DNA of 64,000 bases from Rhodoblastus sphagnicola. Its GTDB lineage: Bacteria > Pseudomonadota > Alphaproteobacteria > Rhizobiales > Beijerinckiaceae. The notes below the pieces were generated by a model that searched no databases, was not told the origin of the DNA, and saw only the letters and a list, made by a program, of their open reading frames with translations. The DNA lies in contig NZ_NHSJ01000038.1 of the NCBI RefSeq assembly GCF_002937075.1, positions 1 through 64,000 on the forward strand, written 5' to 3'. Position numbers and translations under genes: made by a program. Position 1 is the first letter of the stretch. Every line of letters begins with the position of its first letter. Shown piece after piece: positions 16,216 through 24,487 of this stretch.

Positions 16216-17229
16216 TTATCGGCCGCGAGGCGATCGTACATCGACGCCGAGGGCGCGATCGACGATGTACTGTGGTCGCGAGCGCACTTCCTCGTAGATC
16301 CGCCCGATATATTCGCCGGTCACCCCCGCGCCCACGAGCTGGACGCCGCCGAGGAACAACACGAGGACGGTGAGAGTCGGCAGGCCGATTGGATAGGCCG
16401 GCCCGTTGAGAATTTTCAGCGCGACAACGACCCCGATGCCAAAAACGCTGAGAATCGCGAGCGCGAATCCGACCCAGATCATCATCTGAAGCGGGACCGT
16501 CGAGAAGCCGAACAGGCCGTTGAAGCCGATGCGGATGGAGCCCAGATGGCGATTGTAATTGCCCGCCCCGACGGCGCGGGCGTCGCGATCATATTCCAGC
16601 TCGCCCTGCGGGAAGCCGACGAATGACACCAGGCCGCGCAAAAAACCATGGCTCTCGCGCAGGTTGCGCAGTTCCTCGACCACGCGGCGGCTCATGATGC
16701 GAAAGTCTCCCGTGTTCGCGGGGATCGGCACGTCGGAAATGCGGTTGATGACCGCGTAGCCGACGCCGGCGACGATCCGCTTCACCAGCGTTTCTCCGAC
16801 GCGCGACCTCCGCCGCGCCGTCACGACATCGAGGGAGTCGCGCCGCGCCTTGGCGAGCAGATCGGGAATGAGCTCCGGGGGGTCCTGCAGGTCGACATCT
16901 ATGGCGACGACCCAATCCCCGCTGGCGTTCAGGATGCCGCCGAGCGTCGCGGCCGGTTGACCAAAGCGCCGGCTGAACACGAGTCCCTTGATGCGCGGAT
17001 TGGCGCGCATGGCCTCGGCGATGACCGCCTCCGTCCGGTCAGGGCTGGGGTCCAGCGCGAAAATGATCTCATAGGGTCCGAGCGGTTCGAGGACCGGCAC
17101 GATGCGCGCCAAAAAGTCGGGAATACTCCCTTCCTCCTTGTAGACCGGCACGACGACCGAGAGTAAGCAGGTCGCCGGGTCGGCCGGTTCGGATGAGGGC
17201 CGGCCTTCGGATGTCACGATTTCGTCCAT
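16216..17229 (-). CDS. GtrB/DPM1-like polyprenyl-phosphate glycosyltransferase (GT2)
   Basis: A 337-residue membrane-anchored GT2 enzyme expected to move a sugar from a nucleotide donor to undecaprenyl phosphate. The catalytic half has VVPVYKEEGSIPDFL, the DxD region VVAIDVDLQDPPELIP and PANTGDFRIMSRRVV. Two membrane segments follow (QMMIWVGFALAILSVFGIG and PTLTVLVLFLGGVQLVG), with the family ending GEYIGRIYEEVRSRPQYIV. This matches GtrB and ArnC in length and order. Its neighbours are a flippase-like SMR protein and a large membrane protein, as expected of a lipid-linked monosaccharide system. Confidence 0.92.
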   Translation of the reverse strand: MDEIVTSEGRPSSEPADPATCLLSVVVPVYKEEGSIPDFLARIVPVLEPLGPYEIIFALDPSPDRTEAVIAEAMRANPRIKGLVFSRRFGQPAATLGGILNASGDWVVAIDVDLQDPPELIPDLLAKARRDSLDVVTARRRSRVGETLVKRIVAGVGYAVINRISDVPIPANTGDFRIMSRRVVEELRNLRESHGFLRGLVSFVGFPQGELEYDRDARAVGAGNYNRHLGSIRIGFNGLFGFSTVPLQMMIWVGFALAILSVFGIGVVVALKILNGPAYPIGLPTLTVLVLFLGGVQLVGAGVTGEYIGRIYEEVRSRPQYIVDRALGVDVRSPRGR

Positions 17230-17238
17230 ATCCCCGTC

Positions 17239-19425
17239 CTATTGTTGGGCGCCCGCGACACGCGGCGCGGGCCGGCGCCGGTTGCGTATCGCCGCCAGCG
17301 CGCCGCCCGCGATCAACAGCGCCAGCGACGCCAGCGAAATCACGTTTGCGATCCGCATGCCCGTGAAGCGGATGACGACGCGGCTCGTTCCAGCGGGCAG
17401 GTTGACGCCGCAGAACACCATGTCATTGCGCGGCGCCGGACGGCAAGCGGAGGGCGCGTCGTTGATCGTCACCGACTGCAACATCGGATAGGCAAGCGCT
17501 GGCAAAACGAACAAATTGGCCGAACCCTCGGGGTTCTCGACCACGAAGACGCGCTTGGTCGGCCGCCCGGTCTCCGTAAGGCGAAACTCATTCCAGTATC
17601 TCACGGTCTCCTTGTCGGCGAGCCCCTCGAACACCACGGAAGGAACCCGCGCGAAAAAGCGCTTGCCATCCTTTTCCGTTGATTTGTCGGCTTCGTAGGT
17701 AATGCCGCGAACCCATTCGCCGCTTTGCGGGATTGGGGCCTCGATCGTCACGCTGCGTTGTTCGATCGTCCCGTCATAAACGACGGTCGGACCGACCGAG
17801 ACCTTCATGTGAACCGGCGGCGCGATTTCGTCGAGCAGGTTCACGTCCAGTTTGAGGCGTTCGCGACCGCTCGGACGAAACGCCGGCGTATCGTAATGGC
17901 CGCCGTTCTCGGCCAGAAAACTATGCCAAAACAGGAAATATTGCGCGCGTCCCAACAAAGGTTCGCTCGGAAACAGCGAGGGAAAGCGCATGGAGTTGAC
18001 GAGATAGTCGCCCGAATAAGTCGAGGATGGCTGCGCCAAGATATCCGTCAGTGAAACGGGCATCGTGAATCCGGTGGCGGCAGTCTGGATCGGTTGCTCA
18101 AGAAGGGACGCCACCGACGACCAACCGACGATCGAGCCGACGACGACAACGGCCAAGGCCCGTTTGACGGGCGTGTCGAAATCGCCGGCCTGCGCTTCTG
18201 GGCCCGGCGCGCCGCGCGACCAGACCGCGCCGACGGCGCGCGCGATGGCGATGGCTCCAGGCAGAGCGGCGACGGACAGCAACCGGAACGGAAACTGAAT
18301 CACGCCAAATAAAGGCGCAAGAAGCGGCACTAAGTGCGGCGTAGTGGACAATACGAGCACCGCGAACAGGCCCGCGACGCCCCAAAAAGCCCGGTCAGAG
18401 AAGGTCTTCGCCGGCGCCGTCGCAAGGAACAGAAAGAAGCCCAGCACATAAGGCAACCCTAGCTGGAATCCGAAATCGCCGACCGACGGCGGAGCCGCAT
18501 GGGCTGAATCCGCCAAACGCGGAGACAGCAGCCCATGCAAGGTTGAATGCTGGCCGGCAGATGTCAGGAACTTCGTGAGGTCGCCAAGCAGCGCGCTGAT
18601 GCGGAGCAGTTTCTCCTGCCCATAGACGACGATCGGCAGAAACTCGAAGGCGGCCAGCACCAGGCCAAGCACCACGAAAATGCCCAGCGCGACGATGCGA
18701 ATCGCGAAGGCGCGGAACGCCAAACCTGGAGCGAGAGCGGGTCCAATCAGCAACAAGAGAACGCCGCCTGTGACGGCCGTCAGCAGCGTCGTGATGACAT
18801 GAGTCATGAGCAAAGTGAAAATGGCGAGCGACACAGCCAGCCCGCGCAGGTAGCTCGGTCGGGCAAGGTAACGGGCGCCGCCCAGCAGGACGGCGACGTT
18901 AAGCGTCACAGCCAGGTAGGTCGGCGTCGCCCGATAGGCCGCGAAAGCGAAAAAGGGGTAGCAGACGAAGGCGAAGGCGGCGATGAGAGCCCCCGCCGAC
19001 CGCAGGCCGACAACGCGGCACAGCGCGTAGACGAGCCAGCCGGCGACGACAAAATTCAGCGTAACCACGACGGTCATGGCGGACAGCACGTCATGCGTCA
19101 GGAAGCAGCTGACATAGCCCACGATCAAGAAGGAAAGCGGCGGATAAAACTGGAACAGCGGGTAGCCGTAGCCGGAAAAGTCGTAGGCGGAGAGACGGGG
19201 AAAGTAGACGCCCGACCTGACGAGTTGCTCCACCTGAAAAGCGCTGCGCAGGAAGCTGACGGCATCCTGATTGTTGTCTACAAAGGGGCCAAAGTCTTTT
19301 GGATGCAGAGCTGCTGCCGCTACGGCGAAGCCTAGCGAAACGAGGATAAGAAACTTCAGCTTGTCGCCACGCATCCAGAGCAGATCATGTACTTTTCGCG
19401 ACAAGGAAACGAATAGTATTTTCAT
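17239..19425 (-). CDS. Large polytopic membrane protein, candidate GT-C glycosyltransferase
   Basis: A 728-residue protein with about ten membrane segments over residues 20-430, one more at the C-terminus, and a periplasmic domain of about 250 residues between. The early loop YPLFQFYPPLSFLIVGY resembles the PTPS-related / YfhO class of membrane proteins, some of which are GT-C fold glycosyltransferases. No acidic catalytic pair can be assigned with confidence. It directly precedes the GT2 gene by 9 bases, so it could use the lipid-linked sugar made there. Substrate and acceptor are unknown. Confidence 0.75.
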   Translation of the reverse strand: MKILFVSLSRKVHDLLWMRGDKLKFLILVSLGFAVAAAALHPKDFGPFVDNNQDAVSFLRSAFQVEQLVRSGVYFPRLSAYDFSGYGYPLFQFYPPLSFLIVGYVSCFLTHDVLSAMTVVVTLNFVVAGWLVYALCRVVGLRSAGALIAAFAFVCYPFFAFAAYRATPTYLAVTLNVAVLLGGARYLARPSYLRGLAVSLAIFTLLMTHVITTLLTAVTGGVLLLLIGPALAPGLAFRAFAIRIVALGIFVVLGLVLAAFEFLPIVVYGQEKLLRISALLGDLTKFLTSAGQHSTLHGLLSPRLADSAHAAPPSVGDFGFQLGLPYVLGFFLFLATAPAKTFSDRAFWGVAGLFAVLVLSTTPHLVPLLAPLFGVIQFPFRLLSVAALPGAIAIARAVGAVWSRGAPGPEAQAGDFDTPVKRALAVVVVGSIVGWSSVASLLEQPIQTAATGFTMPVSLTDILAQPSSTYSGDYLVNSMRFPSLFPSEPLLGRAQYFLFWHSFLAENGGHYDTPAFRPSGRERLKLDVNLLDEIAPPVHMKVSVGPTVVYDGTIEQRSVTIEAPIPQSGEWVRGITYEADKSTEKDGKRFFARVPSVVFEGLADKETVRYWNEFRLTETGRPTKRVFVVENPEGSANLFVLPALAYPMLQSVTINDAPSACRPAPRNDMVFCGVNLPAGTSRVVIRFTGMRIANVISLASLALLIAGGALAAIRNRRRPAPRVAGAQQ

Positions 19426-19487
19426 ACTGCTTCAGCCCAATTGAAAAATGAAATTACGGTCATCCATAAGCATGCCCCTAAGCGTTT

Positions 19488-20357
19488 TTAAGTTGCAACG
19501 CCTGTCGGGAGCGAGCTAACGCCGTACCGCTGATCGACAATCGGAGCTAGGACGCTCCACGGGACCAGGGAATGCCACGCGGCCGGCGCCTTGGCTCCGA
19601 TGTTCTTCAACACGCGGAATCGAATTACGTCAGCATAAGGCTCTAGAAAACCCGGCCACTTCACATCGAAGCCGGTGGCGCGAAGCGCAAGCGCCAAGTT
19701 TTCGGGTTCAAAAAAACCGATATGGATTTCGGGTCTGACATAGCGCCATGTCAGCATGGAGTCCCGGAACGGCACAGCGCTGTTTGTCATCGCATAGAAA
19801 ATGCCGCCCGGTTTTAGCAGTCGCCGGATGAGCCGAAAAACTTCAAGCGGCTCGGCTACGTGTTCGATCACTTCGATTGCAGTTATGACATCAAACTGAC
19901 CAGCCTGTCCATTGAGCTCATCGCGCGTGAGAATTGGAATGCCGGCAGCGCGGGCATGATCGGCAATCCATCCTTCCTCAAAGCCAACCACGTCCAACCC
20001 GCGCGACCTTCCAGCCCGCACAAGGCCGCCATTGCCGCACGCGAAGTCCAGCCATTTCTTGCCAGCGATGGGCGCCGCGACGTGCGAAACAATGTTCAGG
20101 AAACCACGCCATTCATAGTCCCGAATTGTAGTCGCCGCTTCAAGTTCGGCGACGTAATCCACCATCGGATCGGCCCCCTGCCCCCGATAATAAGCTTCAT
20201 CATAGAGGCGAGCATAATCCAGGCACGGATCACCGATGAAGGCGTACAGGCACGAAGAGCATCGCCGCAACTGAAATGATCGATTCAGGAACTGGCTGAC
20301 CTTCTCGCCGAGGATATCGCTTGCATGGCCACAGATCGGACACTGTTCACGAGTCAT
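19488..20357 (-). CDS. SAM-dependent methyltransferase with N-terminal zinc ribbon
   Basis: A 289-residue protein. Residues 6-40 hold a C-x2-C (CPICGH) and a second C-x2-C (CSSC) pair, a small zinc ribbon common at the start of sugar methyltransferases. The methyltransferase core follows with WLDFACGNGGLVRAG (motif I), VITAIEVIEHVAEP and LLKPGGIFYAMT. It probably methylates a nucleotide sugar or a glycan residue. It sits between the membrane protein and the FkbM gene on the same strand, with A/T-rich spacers of 60-125 bases. Confidence 0.87.
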   Translation of the reverse strand: MTREQCPICGHASDILGEKVSQFLNRSFQLRRCSSCLYAFIGDPCLDYARLYDEAYYRGQGADPMVDYVAELEAATTIRDYEWRGFLNIVSHVAAPIAGKKWLDFACGNGGLVRAGRSRGLDVVGFEEGWIADHARAAGIPILTRDELNGQAGQFDVITAIEVIEHVAEPLEVFRLIRRLLKPGGIFYAMTNSAVPFRDSMLTWRYVRPEIHIGFFEPENLALALRATGFDVKWPGFLEPYADVIRFRVLKNIGAKAPAAWHSLVPWSVLAPIVDQRYGVSSLPTGVAT

Positions 20358-20481
20358 TTGTCACATCCCCAACGAAAGCGACGCCCAACACGCAAACGCA
20401 ACCACGCAATTGTTTGAAATATGCAAATACGATTGATTAGGTTCCGTCGATTTGTTTACCGCTTCTGCGTCGCGGCGACCA

Positions 20482-21312
20482 TTAACTACTGGTTATTAGT
20501 CCAGAGCCCAATGAAAATGTGGCGATGTAGCCAGTGGAATGGATTTCGTCATAGACGTAACCGAGTTCGTCGAGCTTCTTGAATATCCGGTGAATTTCCA
20601 ATGGGCCGATAAAGGCGTGGAGCTCAAAGAAAATGTGCCGCACGCGTCCGAGAGACGAGACGTTGTCGAAGAGACCTACCTCCCCACCTTCGATATCGAT
20701 AATGAGGATCGAGGGGTCAACTTCCCGCAAGATCTTAGAAAAATTCTCTGATCGGACTGAGATCTTTTCGCGCACACTGCCATTGTCGTGTGCACGAGCG
20801 TAAATGCCTGAATCCCAAAAGAATGTCTTGTCGACAAAGAAGTCCATCGTTTCGGAGTCGGACGATGTGACAAGCGCGTGGTTCAGCACGACGTTGACGT
20901 TGTTGCGCTTGTGATTGTTTGCGGCGACCGGAATCATGTTCGGGTTGGCCTCGTAAGTAACCACGCGTCCTTGTGGGAGCATCTTGGCGACCCAAGTCGA
21001 AATAAAACCGACCGCCGCTCCGAGTTCGAGCACCGTGTCATCCGGTCGCAGGTTTTTCCTGATTGGCGAGAGTTCCTTGTCCTCGTATGTGCCGTTCATT
21101 AGATCGGAATGGAACTTATCCGACATGATATTGAGAGGAATTTCAAGCATCACGCCCTCAAGGACGTAGAGCCGTTGGTCAACGGGTTTAACTGAAGTTT
21201 CCGTTTCATTCTGCATATGGGAGAGTTGCTCCCTCACCTCTCGAAGTTCGTTTCGAGCTTTATCTCTTTGTCGATAAAGTCGTCCAATCAACGGTAAACG
21301 ATGCTTGAGCAT
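20482..21312 (-). CDS. FkbM-family methyltransferase
   Basis: A 276-residue protein starting at the ATG at 21312, which has GGAAGGA just upstream; an ATG at 21339 gives nine extra residues without such a site. A coiled stretch of about 40 residues (RDKARNELREVREQLSHMQ) precedes the FkbM methyltransferase domain. Motif I is VLELGAAVGFISTWVAKM, followed by VVTYEANPNM and IDIEGGEVGLF. FkbM enzymes O-methylate sugars or polyketides. Its base composition is visibly more A/T-rich than the flanking genes, a hint of separate origin. Confidence 0.88.
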   Translation of the reverse strand: MLKHRLPLIGRLYRQRDKARNELREVREQLSHMQNETETSVKPVDQRLYVLEGVMLEIPLNIMSDKFHSDLMNGTYEDKELSPIRKNLRPDDTVLELGAAVGFISTWVAKMLPQGRVVTYEANPNMIPVAANNHKRNNVNVVLNHALVTSSDSETMDFFVDKTFFWDSGIYARAHDNGSVREKISVRSENFSKILREVDPSILIIDIEGGEVGLFDNVSSLGRVRHIFFELHAFIGPLEIHRIFKKLDELGYVYDEIHSTGYIATFSLGSGLITSS

Positions 21313-21378
21313 AATTTGTCCTTCCGATGTTTTGCGCATTTGAGCCGGGGAGGCTTTCAGAAATCAGGTCGCCGCCAG

Positions 21379-24351
21379 TCAATATTGGAAGTGGATGGCA
21401 TCACTCGTGAGGCGGTCTTGCTGAATTTTGGCGATTTCGCTGATCTTCAGCACGACTTCTTCCGACGGCTCGTGAATGTTAGCGAGGATGGCGGCGATCA
21501 GCTGGTCGAGTTCGGGGCTGTGGAATTTTCTCGGCAAAAGCAACTCTCTTGGCGCCATTTCCGGGATCATGTGATTGGCGAACGGCCAGCCATTGCCCGG
21601 GAATCTTTGTTCGACCACCCGGAGCTTCGCAAGCCGCTCCGACGCCGTCCGCACCAGATAATCCAGATGGACGATCCGGGCCTCCGGTGGGCAATGGGAG
21701 ACATAATCCGAGAGGAAATTGCCGTGGTGGGGACCGACCTGGTCATAGACGACGTCGCGATGCCGGTAGAACCGGCCGCCATGCAGGTTTTCATACACGG
21801 CGTTTCCGACTTTGACGCGCAGCCATTTCGGATGGCAGGAGCAAATCTCGCCATCGATCAACGCCACCTCGTGGCGCGGAATCCACCACGATGTGACGAA
21901 GGCGTAAGGAGAATCCGGAACTGAGTTGACCCAGGCGATGAAATCGGCGGTCGGGAATTCGTCATCGTCCAGCCGCAGGATGTAATCCTCTTTCACGTGC
22001 TTGGACAGATAGGGCATGATCCCTTCGCCGTTCCCGATCTGGGTGGAATCGATGAAGATCATGTCCGTATTGGTGGCCTTGAGGATCTCGAGCGTTTTCG
22101 GCTCGCAGCCCGGATCGACCGCGAAAGTCGGCTTCAAACCCCAATCCTCGTAAGCTTTCAGGAACTCCCGCAGCCACTTGGAACAGCCGCGCGTGGGGAT
22201 GATCAACCTGACCTTGGGGTGCAAGCCTTTCGGCGCGCCGGGCGGCGTGATTTCGGGATTAAAGGCCACGTAGGCGCCGACAGGCGGCTTTTCGTGAATG
22301 GCGTCCGGATCGGGCTTGCGCAGCCTGCTGGCGTGCTCCCGCGCGCGGTCCTCCAACACGGAATTGAGGCTCCTGATGCCGCTGCGGAGAATTTGCTTCT
22401 TCTGAGCGTAGTGCTTTTGCTTCCGGGCGAACGGCGCCATTAACAAGTAGATGAGCTTTGCGCGCAAAAGTTGCAATTTCAGCAGTCTGCGCATGGATTT
22501 GACGACCGTGGTCGAGGCGAGAAGATCGCCCTCGCGGTAACCGACATGTTGCTCTGGAGGGCGACGCGCGGCTCTCGCCGTCAGATGACCGAGCCGCTCG
22601 AAAAAAAGCTGGGCCAGCATCGTCCGCTGCGAATCCTTGCCGAGCATCTCCATGAGGGCGGCTGTGGCGGACGGACTCCCGCCAACATAAAGAACGCCCA
22701 AACCGTCCTCGTGATCGAACGAAACGGTTGGATACTTTTGCTTCAGTTCGGTCCAAAGGCGCCAAATCCCGCATTCCTCGCGCACGGCTTTCGTGCCGCG
22801 CAGCAGCACGATTCCGACATCCGAGAGCTTGGGAAGCCAAAGCTCAAGCTGTTCCCTGGCTGAGTCGTAATCCGCCCAGGCGTCGATCAGCAGCACGTCG
22901 ATCGACATGTCATCGAAACATTCCACAGCTTCCGAGAACATGGCGCGGATAAAATGCTGACGAGGGTACTTCTCCTCCAGATTGCGCGTAAAATGCTCGA
23001 ACTGCGACGACTGATCGTCCCCGCCCCCCGGATGCGCCCAGGTGTCGACGGCGATGCATTGCGTGCCGATCTTGAACCGTTCGGCGGCGCGGCAGGCCGT
23101 CAACAGGCTCGCGCCATCGTTCACGCCGAGATTGACGAAGCGGCGCGGACGCGCAATCGCGAACAGAGCGAACAGAATGGGCGCAAACACCGCCCAATCT
23201 TCGTCGGTCGTCGCGTCAGGACGCACGAAAGCCGCTTCGACGGACTTGAGCGCGACAGTCAGGTCGAGATCGGCGCCCGCTTGCCCGGTTTCGCCGGGAA
23301 GCTTTTCGTAGCGCCCATAGTAGGCCAGGCGGCGCCCCGCCACCATTGGCAGGCAGCGAATGCGGATGTCCGTTCCCTGGAATTCCGCGCAAACCGGCGT
23401 GCCCTCGGTGAACCTGGGCTTGTCCCAGACGAGCGCGGAGTCGCGCTTGACCGTTTCGGCCAAGGAGCGAACCTCGCGCCCGGACGACGCGCGCGCATGG
23501 CCGGGCAGAAGTCGTGTCGGCCAATTCGCGCTTTGCGGCAAAAGCTCCGCGGTCGCGTCGTCGCGAATCGAGAAATTGGCGGCGATCGAATTCAGCACGC
23601 CAGGCGTCACTTGGCTGGCCTGGATTCGCTGCATGATCTTGCCAACATGAGCGTCTGTTTCGGGTAGAACGCCTCCCGTGTCCGTCAGTTGATATTTCAG
23701 ACGAGAGGATGAGCGGACGGGAATGTGCAAAAGCTCAAGACCGGGACGGTGCGGTTCGGAATCTTCCGACGCCGACCTTGAGACAACGTTATTCCCGTCC
23801 CAAACGCGAAAATCCGGATTCAACAGCGCGTAAAACGACGACAGCGCCACTTTGAAGCTTGGTTCAGGTTTTCCGCGCCAAAAGAAGGACTGAGTCGCAT
23901 CGAAGTGTTCAAACCGCCCGTAATCCGATGGAACGAGGTTAACTCCTTGCAGATGAATGAGCTCATCCTTGCAGCCTTCCAGAAACTTCAAAAGTTCGCC
24001 GCGGTTCTCGACAGCAATGAAATCAGCCGCGTCAAGAAAAAAGACCCAGTCGGCTCCTTCGCCAAAAGCCCTGCGCGCCAACGCATTCATCATGGCGGAT
24101 TGACCGCGCCGCCGCGTCTTGCATGTGAATGTGGTGATCTTGCCCGGGTTATTCGCGGAAAACGTGTCGATGGCTTCCCTCGTGCCATCAGTCGATTGAA
24201 GATCGACCACGAACGTATGATCGAAAAGGGCGACAGCCTGGCCGAGGAAATTGGCGATGATGTCGCCCTCGTTGCGGATCACGGCGACGCAGTAGATAGA
24301 CAAGGGCTTCGTCACTGCTTCCGCCTGTTCGATGTCAACGAACTCGTTCAT
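21379..24351 (-). CDS. Three-domain glycosyltransferase-methyltransferase-glycosyltransferase fusion
   Basis: A 990-residue protein. Residues 15-300 are a GT2-like domain (CVAVIRNEGD), residues 380-600 a class I methyltransferase-like domain (RRFVNLGVNDGAS), and residues 714-930 a second glycosyltransferase-like domain (VRLIIPTRG, LDDDEF). The first two domains are paralogous to the next protein, but the motif LDADEF there reads LDAADF here, HIDGYHTYD reads LIDAWADYD, and FHD reads LRG. The front modules are therefore probably non-catalytic, while the last domain keeps its LDDDE. The ATG at 24351 has AAGGA upstream; the TTG at 24366 is less likely. Confidence 0.85.
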   Translation of the reverse strand: MNEFVDIEQAEAVTKPLSIYCVAVIRNEGDIIANFLGQAVALFDHTFVVDLQSTDGTREAIDTFSANNPGKITTFTCKTRRRGQSAMMNALARRAFGEGADWVFFLDAADFIAVENRGELLKFLEGCKDELIHLQGVNLVPSDYGRFEHFDATQSFFWRGKPEPSFKVALSSFYALLNPDFRVWDGNNVVSRSASEDSEPHRPGLELLHIPVRSSSRLKYQLTDTGGVLPETDAHVGKIMQRIQASQVTPGVLNSIAANFSIRDDATAELLPQSANWPTRLLPGHARASSGREVRSLAETVKRDSALVWDKPRFTEGTPVCAEFQGTDIRIRCLPMVAGRRLAYYGRYEKLPGETGQAGADLDLTVALKSVEAAFVRPDATTDEDWAVFAPILFALFAIARPRRFVNLGVNDGASLLTACRAAERFKIGTQCIAVDTWAHPGGGDDQSSQFEHFTRNLEEKYPRQHFIRAMFSEAVECFDDMSIDVLLIDAWADYDSAREQLELWLPKLSDVGIVLLRGTKAVREECGIWRLWTELKQKYPTVSFDHEDGLGVLYVGGSPSATAALMEMLGKDSQRTMLAQLFFERLGHLTARAARRPPEQHVGYREGDLLASTTVVKSMRRLLKLQLLRAKLIYLLMAPFARKQKHYAQKKQILRSGIRSLNSVLEDRAREHASRLRKPDPDAIHEKPPVGAYVAFNPEITPPGAPKGLHPKVRLIIPTRGCSKWLREFLKAYEDWGLKPTFAVDPGCEPKTLEILKATNTDMIFIDSTQIGNGEGIMPYLSKHVKEDYILRLDDDEFPTADFIAWVNSVPDSPYAFVTSWWIPRHEVALIDGEICSCHPKWLRVKVGNAVYENLHGGRFYRHRDVVYDQVGPHHGNFLSDYVSHCPPEARIVHLDYLVRTASERLAKLRVVEQRFPGNGWPFANHMIPEMAPRELLLPRKFHSPELDQLIAAILANIHEPSEEVVLKISEIAKIQQDRLTSDAIHFQY

Positions 24352-24487
24352 ACGAATATCCTTCAAATTCCGCGAAATGCATCAACACTCACGCGAGTTG
24401 AACAATCGGCCTGACATATCCTCATACCAATCGATAATTCATCGGATCTTGCTGTCACGGCGCCACGCGCGCACACCAAAAACAGAC

